Of a DNA stretch of 64,000 bases, positions 44,924 through 52,506 are shown one piece after another (positions within the stretch are counted from its first letter, which is position 1; every line of letters starts with the position of its first letter). The notes below the pieces were generated by a model. It saw only the letters and a program-made list of their open reading frames with translations. It had not been told where the DNA came from and made no database searches. Both the position numbers and the translations under genes were made by a program. Source of the stretch: Variovorax sp. WS11 (GTDB lineage Bacteria; Pseudomonadota; Gammaproteobacteria; Burkholderiales; Burkholderiaceae_C); assembly GCF_010499245.1 (NCBI RefSeq), contig NZ_JAAGOW010000002.1, positions 1 through 64,000 of the forward strand. The letters are read 5' to 3'.

Positions 44924-45190
44924 TTACTTGCGCAGACCCAGCTTGGCGATCAGCGCGGTGTAACGGTCGGCGTCCTTGGACTTCAGATAGTCGAGCAGCT
45001 TGCGGCGGCGGCTCACCATGCGCAGCAGGCCGCGGCGACCGTGGTGGTCCTTGGCGTGCGTCTTGAAGTGCGGGGTGAGTTCGTTGATGCGGGCGGTCAG
45101 CAGTGCGACTTGCACTTCGGGGCTGCCGGTATCGTTGGCGGCGCGGGCGTTGTCCTTGACAACTTCGGCCTTGATGGAGGCTGCGATCAT
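44924..45190 (-). CDS. rpsO: 30S ribosomal protein S15
   Basis: The 88-residue protein has the normal S15 length and motifs (NDTGSPEVQVALLTARI, then HAKDHHGRRGLLRMVSRRRKLLDYLK, partly quoted here as DHHGRRGLLRMV). It binds 16S rRNA in the platform of the small subunit. It lies upstream of pnp. Confidence 0.97.
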   Translation of the reverse strand: MIAASIKAEVVKDNARAANDTGSPEVQVALLTARINELTPHFKTHAKDHHGRRGLLRMVSRRRKLLDYLKSKDADRYTALIAKLGLRK

Positions 45191-45280
45191 GTGATGAGTT
45201 TCCTGTTCCGGGATGTTTGACTTGCGGCGAGCACTGGAACTGCGCCCGCCGTGCGCCTTGCGGCATGCAAAGCCTTGGGA

Positions 45281-45772
45281 TTATACATCGGCACCCCGCT
45301 CGGGCCGGGGCGGCTTGCCTGCGGCGGCCAGCCGGTGCGCCCCCGGGCCCAGCGAGCCGAGCTGATCCGCGGGATTGCGCAGGCGGCAGCGGTCGATCGA
45401 CAGGCAGCCGCAGCCGATGCAATCGGAGAGCGAATCGCGCAGCATCTCGAGCTGGCGAATCCGGCCGTCGAGTTCCTCGCGCCAGGATTTGGACAGCCTA
45501 GCCCAATCGTCCCGCGTCGGCGTCCGGCCTTCGGGCAGCCGGGCCAGCGCCGCGCCGATATCGGCGAGCGGAATGCCCACCCGCTGCGCGACCCGGATGA
45601 CGGCGATGCGCCGCAGCGCGTCGCGCCCATAGCGGCGCTGGTTGCCGGGCGTGCGCCGGCTGCGGATAAGGCCCTCGCGCTCGTAGAAATGGATGGCGGA
45701 GACCGCCACGCCGCTGCGGGCGGACAGCTCGCCGACGCCGAGCTCGCCGGCCAGCATGTGCTTTTCCTGCAT
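45281..45772 (-). CDS. soxR: Redox-sensitive transcriptional activator SoxR
   Basis: The 163-residue MerR family protein has an N-terminal winged helix (VGELSARSGVAVSAIHFYE) and the [2Fe-2S] ligands Cys118, Cys121, Cys123 and Cys129 in the CxxCxCx5C spacing unique to SoxR. It senses redox-cycling compounds and activates target promoters. A clear SoxR box lies upstream of its own start. The C-terminal tail after the cluster is somewhat longer than usual. Confidence 0.95.
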   Translation of the reverse strand: MQEKHMLAGELGVGELSARSGVAVSAIHFYEREGLIRSRRTPGNQRRYGRDALRRIAVIRVAQRVGIPLADIGAALARLPEGRTPTRDDWARLSKSWREELDGRIRQLEMLRDSLSDCIGCGCLSIDRCRLRNPADQLGSLGPGAHRLAAAGKPPRPERGADV

Positions 45773-45795
45773 CTTCGGATCCCCAGGGGCTGCGA

Positions 45796-45813
45796 CCTCA
45801 ACTAATGTTGAGA
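45796..45813 (-). promoter_or_regulatory. SoxR box in the soxR promoter
   Basis: CCTCAACTAATGTTGAGA has the 18-base dyad layout of the known SoxR operator CCTCAAGTTAACTTGAGG, with perfect CTCAAC/GTTGAG arms. It lies 24 bases upstream of the soxR ATG. No divergent gene starts from it, so the obvious target is soxR itself. Confidence 0.8.
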
Positions 45814-45860
45814 TTCTAGGGCTGCACGCAAAGCCCCTGGCCGAGCCTGCACAAAGCTGC

Positions 45861-47027
45861 TCAGGCCCCGGCTTGCGCCGCCAACCATCTCCTCAGCCGC
45901 CCCACGCCCTGCACCAGCCGCTGCGGGTCCCTGGACGCGAAGCACCAGCGCAGCCAGCCCTGCGCTTGCGGGGCGAAGGCGTTGCCGGGCGCCAAGCCGA
46001 GCCCGGCCTCGGCCACCAGGCGCTTGGCCAGCGCCAGCGAGTCGTCGAACCCCTCGAGGCGGAAGAAGGCATACATGCCGCCGCGCGCCGGCGCGACCTG
46101 CACGCCGGGAAGCTCGGCCAGCAGGGGCACCAGGGTGTCGCGGCACGTCTTCAGGTGGGCGACCACGCGCGGCGTGATCTCGGCGCTGTGCGCCAGCGCC
46201 GCGATGCCCGCGCGCTGGGTGAACACGCTGGTGCAGGAGGTGTTGAACTCGATCAGCTTGCCCATGCCTTCCACCAGTGCAGGCGGCAGCACCAGCCAGC
46301 CCAGGCGCCAGCCGGTCATGAGGAAGCTCTTGGAGAAGCTGTGGACCACGACCAGCCGGTCGTCCGGCGCCGCCACGTCGAGGAAGCTCGGCGCGCATCC
46401 GTTGGATGTCGGCTCAAAGTAAAGCCGCTCGTACACCTCGTCGGCGAGAATCCAGGTGCCCGTGCCCCTGCAATGGTCGAGGATCGCCTGCTGCTCGGCG
46501 CGCGTCAGCGTCCAGCCGGTCGGGTTGTTGGGCGCATTGAGAACCAGCAGCTTCGTCGCCGGCGTCACCGCCGCGCGCAACGTGTCCAGGTTCAGCGTCC
46601 ACTGCCCTGCACGCGGCACCAGCGCCACGCTGCGCACGCGCGCTCCCAGGATCGCGGGCTGCGCCGTCAGGTTGGGCCACACCGGCGTGACCGCCACCAC
46701 TTCGTCGCCGGCGTCGACCAGCGCCTGCACCGCCAGCATCAGGGCGCTCACGCCGCCCGAGGTGATGGCGATGCGCGCAGCGTCGATGGCGGGGTGCAGC
46801 CCGCTCATGTAGCGCGCGACGGCCTCGCGCAGTTCCGGCAGCCCGAGGTTGTGGGCATAGAAGGTTTCACCTTGCTGCAGCGACGCGATGGCAGCCTGGC
46901 GGATCGGCTCCGGCGTCACCTCGTCGCCTTCGCCGAACCAGAAGGCCAGCACGTCGGCACGGCCCATGCCGGCATTGGCGACCTCGCGGATCTTGGAGGC
47001 TTCGAGGTTGTGGATGGCTTCGCGCAT
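45861..47027 (-). CDS. Pyridoxal-phosphate aminotransferase, class I/II
   Basis: The 388-residue enzyme has the fold type I motifs: NAPNNPTGW, ILADEVYERLYF and the PLP lysine in SFSKSFLMTGWRLGW. It would transfer an amino group between an amino acid and a 2-oxo acid; the substrate cannot be told. It lies 25 bases downstream of a binding protein gene on the same strand, so the two may be co-transcribed and share an amino acid substrate. Confidence 0.9.
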   Translation of the reverse strand: MREAIHNLEASKIREVANAGMGRADVLAFWFGEGDEVTPEPIRQAAIASLQQGETFYAHNLGLPELREAVARYMSGLHPAIDAARIAITSGGVSALMLAVQALVDAGDEVVAVTPVWPNLTAQPAILGARVRSVALVPRAGQWTLNLDTLRAAVTPATKLLVLNAPNNPTGWTLTRAEQQAILDHCRGTGTWILADEVYERLYFEPTSNGCAPSFLDVAAPDDRLVVVHSFSKSFLMTGWRLGWLVLPPALVEGMGKLIEFNTSCTSVFTQRAGIAALAHSAEITPRVVAHLKTCRDTLVPLLAELPGVQVAPARGGMYAFFRLEGFDDSLALAKRLVAEAGLGLAPGNAFAPQAQGWLRWCFASRDPQRLVQGVGRLRRWLAAQAGA

Positions 47028-47052
47028 CTTGGGCTGTTTCCTTTTTTACGAT

Positions 47053-48336
47053 TCAGGGGCGCTGCATCTTGCAGCTGGTGGGCATCTCGGCGCGCTCGGC
47101 AGGGATGGTGCGCACCACGCGGAAACCGTAGCCGGATCCTTCGACATCGAACTTGACGCCGGGACTGCCCTGCCGGTCCATCACGCCTACCACCAGGGAC
47201 TGCTGGAACTGGTGATCGGCAGCACGCATGCGGCCGCTCTGCCCAGCCAGGCTGACCTCGGCCTTCTCGAGCGCACGGGCGACGGCCACGGTGTCGGTGC
47301 TGCCGGCACGCTCGAGGGCCTGCGCCAACGCCTCGACCAGGAGCTGCATCCGCATGTGCACATAGTCGTCGGCCGGCTTGGGGAAGCGCTCGCGGAAGGC
47401 GCGGTAGAAGCCCTCGGACTCGCGCGTCTGCACATTGGGCAGCCAGTCGGCCACCGCGACGACGCGTCCGATGCCGGCGTCGCCGATGGCCGCCGGCGCG
47501 CCGAGCGCATTGCCATAGAAGGTGTAGAAGCTGCCGTTGAAGCCCGCCTCGCGCGCCGCTTTCACCAGGAGCGTCAGGTCGTTACCCCAGTTGCCCGTGA
47601 CCACGGCCTGCGCCCCGCTCGCAAGGATTTTACTCGCGTAGGGAGCGAAGTCCTTCACGCGGCCCATGGGATGCAGCTCCTCGCCGACGATCTGCACATC
47701 GGGCCGCAGCGCCGCGAGCTGGCGCTTCGACTCGCGCAGCACAGACTGGCCGAAGCTGTAGTCCTGGCCGATGAGATAGGCGCGCTTGAGCGCAGCGTCG
47801 TTCTTCATCACGTCCATGAGCGCGGTGACGCGCATGTCGGCATGGGCATCGAAGCGGAAGTGCCAGAAGCTGCAGCGCTCGTTGGTGAGCACCGGGTCCA
47901 CCGCCGAGTAGTTGAGGAAGAGCACGCGCCGGGAGGCATCGCGCTCGTTGTTCTTCTCGACGGCGTCCACCAGCGCCGCGGCCGTGGCCGAGGAGTTGCC
48001 CTGGAGCACGATGCGCGCGCCGTCGTCGATCGCCGCGCGCAGCGCCGACAGGGCTTCCTCGTTCTGGCCCTTGCTGTCGTAGCGGTCCAGCTGCAGAAAG
48101 CGCGCACCGCCGGGCAGCTTGACGCCGCCGCGCGCGTTCACGCGCTCCACCGCCCACAGCAGGTTGCGGAACACCGCTTCGCCGGTGTTGGCGAAGGGCC
48201 CGCTCATGCTCTCGACCAGCGCCAGCCGGATCGGACTCGCGGACTGCGCTTGCACCGCAGGCACCGTGGCCGCGCATAGCGTCGCGGCCGCGAATTTCAA
48301 GGCCCTGCGGCGGCAAATAAACCTGGAAGAACGCAT
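47053..48336 (-). CDS. Orphan ABC substrate-binding protein, Leu/Ile/Val family
   Basis: The 427-residue protein has a twin-arginine-like or Sec leader (FICRRRALKFAAATLCAATV, cleavage near VQAQ) and a type I periplasmic binding domain starting IRLALVESMSGPFANTGE. No permease or ATPase gene is adjacent, so it would work with a transporter elsewhere or in sensing. I chose ATG 48336, which puts the basic residues right before the hydrophobic core. The aminotransferase gene follows. Confidence 0.85.
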   Translation of the reverse strand: MRSSRFICRRRALKFAAATLCAATVPAVQAQSASPIRLALVESMSGPFANTGEAVFRNLLWAVERVNARGGVKLPGGARFLQLDRYDSKGQNEEALSALRAAIDDGARIVLQGNSSATAAALVDAVEKNNERDASRRVLFLNYSAVDPVLTNERCSFWHFRFDAHADMRVTALMDVMKNDAALKRAYLIGQDYSFGQSVLRESKRQLAALRPDVQIVGEELHPMGRVKDFAPYASKILASGAQAVVTGNWGNDLTLLVKAAREAGFNGSFYTFYGNALGAPAAIGDAGIGRVVAVADWLPNVQTRESEGFYRAFRERFPKPADDYVHMRMQLLVEALAQALERAGSTDTVAVARALEKAEVSLAGQSGRMRAADHQFQQSLVVGVMDRQGSPGVKFDVEGSGYGFRVVRTIPAERAEMPTSCKMQRP

Positions 48337-48406
48337 CTTGAAACGCCTCCCGCCGCGCCTAGATGAGACGGCAAGCGGCACTCTGTTGAAAGGCCGCGCA
48401 GTGTAA

Positions 48407-48427
48407 GGGACACACCTTTCTTGTCCC
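48407..48427 (+). promoter_or_regulatory. Small hairpin in the hsp20 leader
   Basis: GGGACA and TGTCCC form a six-pair stem with a nine-base loop upstream of the hsp20 ribosome binding site (GGAG at about 48441). It may belong to the hsp20 5' leader or be an operator. Evidence is only the inverted repeat. Confidence 0.3.
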
Positions 48428-48455
48428 CATTGTGTTCATTCAGGAGTACCTCACC

Positions 48456-48827
48456 ATGTTTTTCGAACCCGCCCTCCGCGCCACCCGCTTCGCCCCGCGC
48501 GCCTACGACCGCAGCTTCGAGCGCTTCGTCAACGACGCGTTCTCCGCAACGCGCCGCTCGGTCAACGTCGAACAAGACGAGAAGAGCTGGACCGTCACCC
48601 TCGACGTCCCCGGCTTCGCGCGTGAAGAGCTGACGATCGGCATCGAAGGTGCCGTCGTGCGCATCGAGAGCAAGGCCGACGCCAAGCGCAAGTTCAAGGC
48701 GGCCTACGAGCTGCCGCAGGACATCGACGTCGCGGCCAGCGAAGCCAAGCTCGAGAACGGCGTCCTGACCCTGAAGCTCGGCAAGCTGGTTCCAGTCAGC
48801 AATGTGTCCCAGCTCACGATCAACTGA
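48456..48827 (+). CDS. Small heat shock protein, Hsp20/alpha-crystallin family
   Basis: The 123-residue chaperone has an alpha-crystallin domain (VNVEQDEKSWTVTLDVPGFAREELTIGIEG, seen in VTLDVPGFAREELTI) with the closing ENGVLTLKLGK motif. It holds unfolding proteins in a refoldable state. The start at ATG 48456 follows GGAG with good spacing; an in-frame GTG eight codons upstream is less likely. It is a single-gene unit ended by a strong terminator. Confidence 0.9.
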   Translation: MFFEPALRATRFAPRAYDRSFERFVNDAFSATRRSVNVEQDEKSWTVTLDVPGFAREELTIGIEGAVVRIESKADAKRKFKAAYELPQDIDVAASEAKLENGVLTLKLGKLVPVSNVSQLTIN

Positions 48828-48876
48828 TCGGACACAAACGTGTTTCAGAAACACTGAAGGCGCAAGAAGCTGAACG

Positions 48877-48906
48877 GGCCGGTAACTTTTTGTTGCCGGC
48901 CTTTTT
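48877..48906 (+). terminator. Intrinsic terminator of hsp20
   Basis: GGCCGGTAAC pairs with GTTGCCGGCC (ten pairs, one G-T) around a TTTTT loop and is followed by five T. This is a textbook intrinsic terminator 50 bases after the hsp20 stop. Confidence 0.9.
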
Positions 48907-49042
48907 CATTTCTGAACACAAAATGTGTTCAAAGAACGTCACATTTGTGGCGTTTTTTCGATGCTTTCTTCCTCGTTTTGAGCGATTGGACCGCTCGAGC
49001 TGCGCACGCAGCAAAAGGTCACACGCGCTTGATGAAGCAACC
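48907..49042. promoter_or_regulatory. Hydrolase promoter region with palindrome
   Basis: GAACACA-AAA-TGTGTTC at 48914-48930 is a perfect seven-base dyad, resembling GACACAAACGTGTTTC at 48831-48846 just after hsp20. The region must contain the promoter of the downstream hydrolase. The dyads look like operators of an unknown regulator. Confidence 0.45.
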
Positions 49043-49789
49043 ATGAAAACGCACCTGAAACCTGCCAGTAACGAATCTCGCTCGGACACCCTGCTCGTCT
49101 TCCTGCCGGGCGCCTTCCTGAAGCCTGAAGAGTTCGAACGCGAAGGTTTCATCAGCGCAGTCCGGGAGCGTGACCTGGCGGCCGACGCCCTGCTGGTCGA
49201 TGCCGACGTCTCCTACTACTACGACCAGACCTTCATCGAGCGGCTGCACCACGACATCCTCCAGCCGCAGCGCGCCCTGGGCTACAAGTCGCTGTGGCTG
49301 ATCGGCATCTCGATCGGCGGCTTCGGCGCCCTGATTCACGAACTGGCCAAGCCCGGCGCCGTCGACGGCATCGTGGCGCTGGCGCCCTATCTGGGACGCC
49401 GCCCGCTCGGCGCCGAGATCCACAAGGCCGGCGGCCTGCGCGCCTGGAAGGCGCCTGAAGGCCCGCCGCCGGACCAGGAGGTCGATCGCAAGCTCTGGCC
49501 TTGGCTGCAGCAGTACGCCGCCGCCAAGCCGGCCACGGAACTGCCGCCGCTGTACCTGGGCTTCGGGCTGGCCGACCGCTTCGCGTCCAACCACCGCCTG
49601 CTGGCCGAGGCGCTGCCGGCCGGCCGCGTCTTCACCACCGAAGGCGGCCACGACTGGCCGCAGTGGTCGCAGCTCTGGCGCAAGATGCTCGACGTGCTGC
49701 CGCTGCCCGCGCGCAGCGCCCGCAGGAGCGTGCCTACCCGAACTGCGGCTCCGGCGCACCCAGCGACGCCAGTGGCCATCGCGGCTTGA
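49043..49789 (+). CDS. Alpha/beta hydrolase family protein
   Basis: The 248-residue protein has the nucleophile elbow GISIGG (Ser as nucleophile) and a late His in TEGGHDWPQW, with an Asp in GLADRF as the third triad member. The fold is an alpha/beta hydrolase, but the substrate is unknown. The start at 49043 (MKTHLKPASNES) avoids a low-quality upstream extension across the terminator. Its last 56 bases overlap the 3' end of tsaD on the opposite strand. Confidence 0.82.
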   Translation: MKTHLKPASNESRSDTLLVFLPGAFLKPEEFEREGFISAVRERDLAADALLVDADVSYYYDQTFIERLHHDILQPQRALGYKSLWLIGISIGGFGALIHELAKPGAVDGIVALAPYLGRRPLGAEIHKAGGLRAWKAPEGPPPDQEVDRKLWPWLQQYAAAKPATELPPLYLGFGLADRFASNHRLLAEALPAGRVFTTEGGHDWPQWSQLWRKMLDVLPLPARSARRSVPTRTAAPAHPATPVAIAA

Positions 49790-50786
49790 CGTCGAAGGCG
49801 TAGCGATCCGTCGCGGCCTGCAGGCCGGACTGCAGCCGCATCGCGGCGGCCATTGCGATCATCGCGCCGTTGTCGGTACACAGGTGCAGTTCGGGGTAGT
49901 GCACCCGCACCCCGCGCTTGGCGCAGGCCGCATCCAGTTGCTGACGCAGCTCGCGATTGGCGCCCACGCCGCCGGCGACCACCAGGCGCTTCAGGCCGCT
50001 CTGTGCGAGGGCCGCCATCGATTTCTTCAGCAGCACGTCGACGATCGCGGCCTGGGTCGAGGCCGCGAGGTCGGCCTTGCGCGACTCCAGCTCATCGCCG
50101 AGCTTGCGGGCCTGGGTCAGCACCGCCGTCTTGAGCCCCGCAAAGGAGAAGTCGAGGTCGCCGCTGTGCAGCAGCGGCCTCGGGAGCTTGAAGGCCCCGG
50201 CATCGCCCTGCTCCGCCAGCTTCGCGAGCCACGGGCCGCCGGGATAGGGCAGGCCCATCAGCTTGGCGCTCTTGTCGAAGGCTTCGCCGGCCGCGTCGTC
50301 GATGGTCTCGCCCAGCAACTCGTAGCGCCCTACCCCATCCACCCGCATCAGCTGCGTGTGGCCGCCGGACACGAGCAGCGCCACGAAGGGAAATTCCGGT
50401 GGATCGGCGCTGAGGAAGGGCGACAGCAGATGGCCCTCGAGGTGATGCACGCCCAACACCGGCTTGCCCAGGGCAGCCCCCAGGGCGCAGGCCACGCCCG
50501 CGCCCACCAGCAGCGCACCGGCCAGCCCTGGCCCGCGCGTGTAGGCGACGACGTCGATATCGGCCAGCCCGTGGCCGGCCTCCGAAAGTACCTGCTGGGC
50601 CAGCGGCAGCACGCGCCGGATGTGGTCGCGGCTCGCCAGCTCCGGCACCACGCCGCCGTAGGCCTGGTGCATCGCGATCTGGCTGTGCAGCGCATGGGCC
50701 GCCAGGCGCGGCAGGCCGCTGGCGCCCGACTCGACCAAGGCCACGCCGGTCTCGTCGCAGGACGATTCGATTCCCAATACAAACAT
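49734..50786 (-). CDS. tsaD: tRNA N6-adenosine threonylcarbamoyltransferase
   Basis: The 350-residue protein belongs to the universal Kae1/TsaD family that makes t6A37 in tRNAs reading ANN codons. It begins MFVLGIESSCDETG, and has the metal-binding HHLEGH segment, the ALLVSGGHTQL motif and the ASKP-like DDAAGEAFDKSAK region. The length is normal. It converges with the hydrolase gene. Confidence 0.95.
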   Translation of the reverse strand: MFVLGIESSCDETGVALVESGASGLPRLAAHALHSQIAMHQAYGGVVPELASRDHIRRVLPLAQQVLSEAGHGLADIDVVAYTRGPGLAGALLVGAGVACALGAALGKPVLGVHHLEGHLLSPFLSADPPEFPFVALLVSGGHTQLMRVDGVGRYELLGETIDDAAGEAFDKSAKLMGLPYPGGPWLAKLAEQGDAGAFKLPRPLLHSGDLDFSFAGLKTAVLTQARKLGDELESRKADLAASTQAAIVDVLLKKSMAALAQSGLKRLVVAGGVGANRELRQQLDAACAKRGVRVHYPELHLCTDNGAMIAMAAAMRLQSGLQAATDRYAFDVKPRWPLASLGAPEPQFG

Positions 50787-50885
50787 GCGACGAGTGTAGG
50801 GGCCCGGATCTGCCGGGGCACGATTGTTGCTGCATGTCCTTAGGATGGGCCACCGGCCCGCCGCCCCGCCCCGCCCCACACCACG

Positions 50886-52175
50886 ATGAAGTCCGGACTG
50901 AGTTTTCTGATCGCCGCGCTGCGTTGCGAGATCGACGAACTCGATCAGCTCGCGCGCACCAGCGCGCTCGTCGGCACCATCGGCCGCCTGGTCCATGCGC
51001 TGCAGCGCGAGCGTGGCCTCTCGAACGTGCTGCTGGCCTCGGGCGGGCGGCGCTTCGTGGCGCAGCGTGAAGCGCAGATGGCTGTCTGCCTGCGTGCGGA
51101 AGAAGCCGTGCGCAACACCTTCGACCGGCTCGACACCGAGGCGGTGCGCATCGGCAACGGCGCGCGCCTCTTCAGCCGCATCGCCTGGGTCCTGCCCGGC
51201 CTGGATGCGCTGCCCGAGCTGCGCCGCCGCATCGGCGCAATGGAGCTGTCGGCCGCCGACGCCACGGCCGCCTTCGTCAAGTTGGTCGCCGGCCTGCTGG
51301 CCGTGGTGTTCGAGGCCGCGGACGGTGCTACCGACCCGGAGATCTCGCGCCTCCTGGTGGCCATGTTCAATTTCATGCAGGGCAAGGAATTCGCGGGCCA
51401 GGAACGCGCCTGCGGCGCCGCGGCCTTCGCCTCCGGCCGCAACGACGGCGCGCGCCAGCAGCAATGGTTGCACCTGATCGAGTCGCAGGAGCGCTGCTTC
51501 CAGGTCTTCGCCGATTTCTCGGGCCCGGCGCTGGGGGAGCTCTGGCGCACCAGCCAATCCGCCCCGCAGCTGGCCGAGCAGGAACGCCTGCGGCGCATCG
51601 CCTGCGCGGCGCCGACGGGCGTGAGCCTGGACGCCGAGCTAAGCCAGGTCTGGTTCGACTGCTGCAGCCGCCGCATCGATGCGATGCAGGCCATCGAGGA
51701 GCGCCTGGCCGCCGACCTGCGCCTGCTCTGCGAACAGAAGACGGCGCGCGCCCGGGCGGAGCTGCACGCCCATGAAGCGCTGCTCGCCGAGCTGGCGGTC
51801 GAGCCCGGCGAGGCAGTTGCCGCATTCTTCGATGAGCTGCCTCCGGCCGACACAGAGGGCAGCCCGCCGCGCGCCCTGTCGGCGGCCGCGCCCATCGGAC
51901 GCCAGCTGGAACGCTCGGTGCTGGAGATGGTGCAGGAACAGTCGCACCGCCTGCAGGCCATGAGCGACGAACTCGAGACCGTGCGCGCCGCGCTCAACGA
52001 GCGCAAGCTGGTGGAGCGCGCCAAGGGCCTCTTGATGGCGCACCGCCGGCTCAGCGAGGAGGAAGCCCACAAGATGCTGCGCCGGACCGCGATGAGCCAG
52101 GGCCGCCGGCTGGTCGAGGTGGCCGAATCGGTGCTCTCGATGGCCGAGTACCTGCCTGGCGATCCCGTGCGCTGA
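50886..52175 (+). CDS. nasR: Nitrate-responsive antiterminator, NIT-ANTAR (NasR type)
   Basis: The 429-residue protein has an N-terminal helical NIT domain (residues about 30-300; opening GRLVHALQRERGLSNVLLASGG, partly quoted as LQRERGLSNVLLASG) that binds nitrate or nitrite in NasR, and a C-terminal ANTAR domain (about 345-415; ERKLVERAKGLLMAHRRLSE) that binds paired RNA hairpins to block termination. No membrane segment is present, so it acts in the cytoplasm. It is directly upstream of the nitrate ABC transporter, whose leader has a hexaloop hairpin and a terminator, the expected target. The gene name follows Klebsiella. Confidence 0.88.
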   Translation: MKSGLSFLIAALRCEIDELDQLARTSALVGTIGRLVHALQRERGLSNVLLASGGRRFVAQREAQMAVCLRAEEAVRNTFDRLDTEAVRIGNGARLFSRIAWVLPGLDALPELRRRIGAMELSAADATAAFVKLVAGLLAVVFEAADGATDPEISRLLVAMFNFMQGKEFAGQERACGAAAFASGRNDGARQQQWLHLIESQERCFQVFADFSGPALGELWRTSQSAPQLAEQERLRRIACAAPTGVSLDAELSQVWFDCCSRRIDAMQAIEERLAADLRLLCEQKTARARAELHAHEALLAELAVEPGEAVAAFFDELPPADTEGSPPRALSAAAPIGRQLERSVLEMVQEQSHRLQAMSDELETVRAALNERKLVERAKGLLMAHRRLSEEEAHKMLRRTAMSQGRRLVEVAESVLSMAEYLPGDPVR

Positions 52176-52200
52176 GCATCCCGGTCTGAATTGGTGCGCT

Positions 52201-52215
52201 GCACAACAAGGGTGC
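52201..52215 (+). promoter_or_regulatory. Candidate NtrC binding site
   Basis: GCAC-AACAAGG-GTGC fits the GCAC-N7-GTGC dyad of NtrC enhancer sites and lies about 95 bases upstream of the sigma-54 promoter, a normal enhancer distance. Confidence 0.6.
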
Positions 52216-52307
52216 CAAACGGAGATCGGGAAGAGACAACCGCGCGCGCCTTTCCAGCTGAGCTTCTCGCGCTACCGATTCGATAGCAACCCGAGGCGCA
52301 ACCTCAC

Positions 52308-52322
52308 TGGCACGCGCCTTGC
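52308..52322 (+). promoter_or_regulatory. Sigma-54 promoter of the nitrate transporter operon
   Basis: TGGCAC-GCGCC-TTGC is a full match to the -24/-12 consensus with the invariant GG-N10-GC spacing. It predicts a transcription start near 52334, so the leader would contain the hexaloop hairpin and the terminator. Confidence 0.85.
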
Positions 52323-52339
52323 TTTGAAGAGCTTGCATA

Positions 52340-52388
52340 GGCCCGCAAGGGTCTTCAGGCAGGCGGCATCCAACGGCGGGTGCGGGCC
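52340..52388 (+). promoter_or_regulatory. ANTAR target hairpins in the nas leader
   Basis: GCATCC (52366-52371) and GGGTGC (52378-52383) pair around the six-base loop AACGGC, with A at position 1 and G at position 4, the pattern bound by ANTAR proteins. An outer pairing GGCCCGCA (52340-52347) with TGCGGGCC (52381-52388) competes with it. A second six-base-loop hairpin, normally required, was not identified with certainty. Confidence 0.65.
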
Positions 52389-52401
52389 ACCACAACCGGA
52401 C

Positions 52402-52473
52402 AAAGGCGTCCCCATCCCGCAAGGGCTCGTTCACGAGCGGCTCCTGCGTGGTGTGGACGCCTTTTTGTTTTTT
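52402..52473 (+). terminator. Leader terminator of the nas operon
   Basis: AAAGGCGTCC (52402-52411) pairs perfectly with GGACGCCTTT (52455-52464), enclosing a smaller hairpin GCTCG-TTCA-CGAGC, and is followed by T-runs to 52473. It lies between promoter and first gene, so it must be read through for expression. This is the expected attenuator for ANTAR antitermination. Confidence 0.85.
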
Positions 52474-52506
52474 GCCTTCTCGTCTTTCACCTTCGGAGTG
52501 CGCCCC

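Noticed and set aside
48386..48430. Sigma-32 heat shock promoter for hsp20 (TTGAAA and CCCCAT)
   Set aside because: The two elements are about 33 bases apart, far from the 12-15 needed.
52332..52349. CTTGC/GCAAG hairpin as the second ANTAR hairpin of the nas leader
   Set aside because: The loop has eight bases (ATAGGCCC), not six, and the stem starts before the predicted transcription start.
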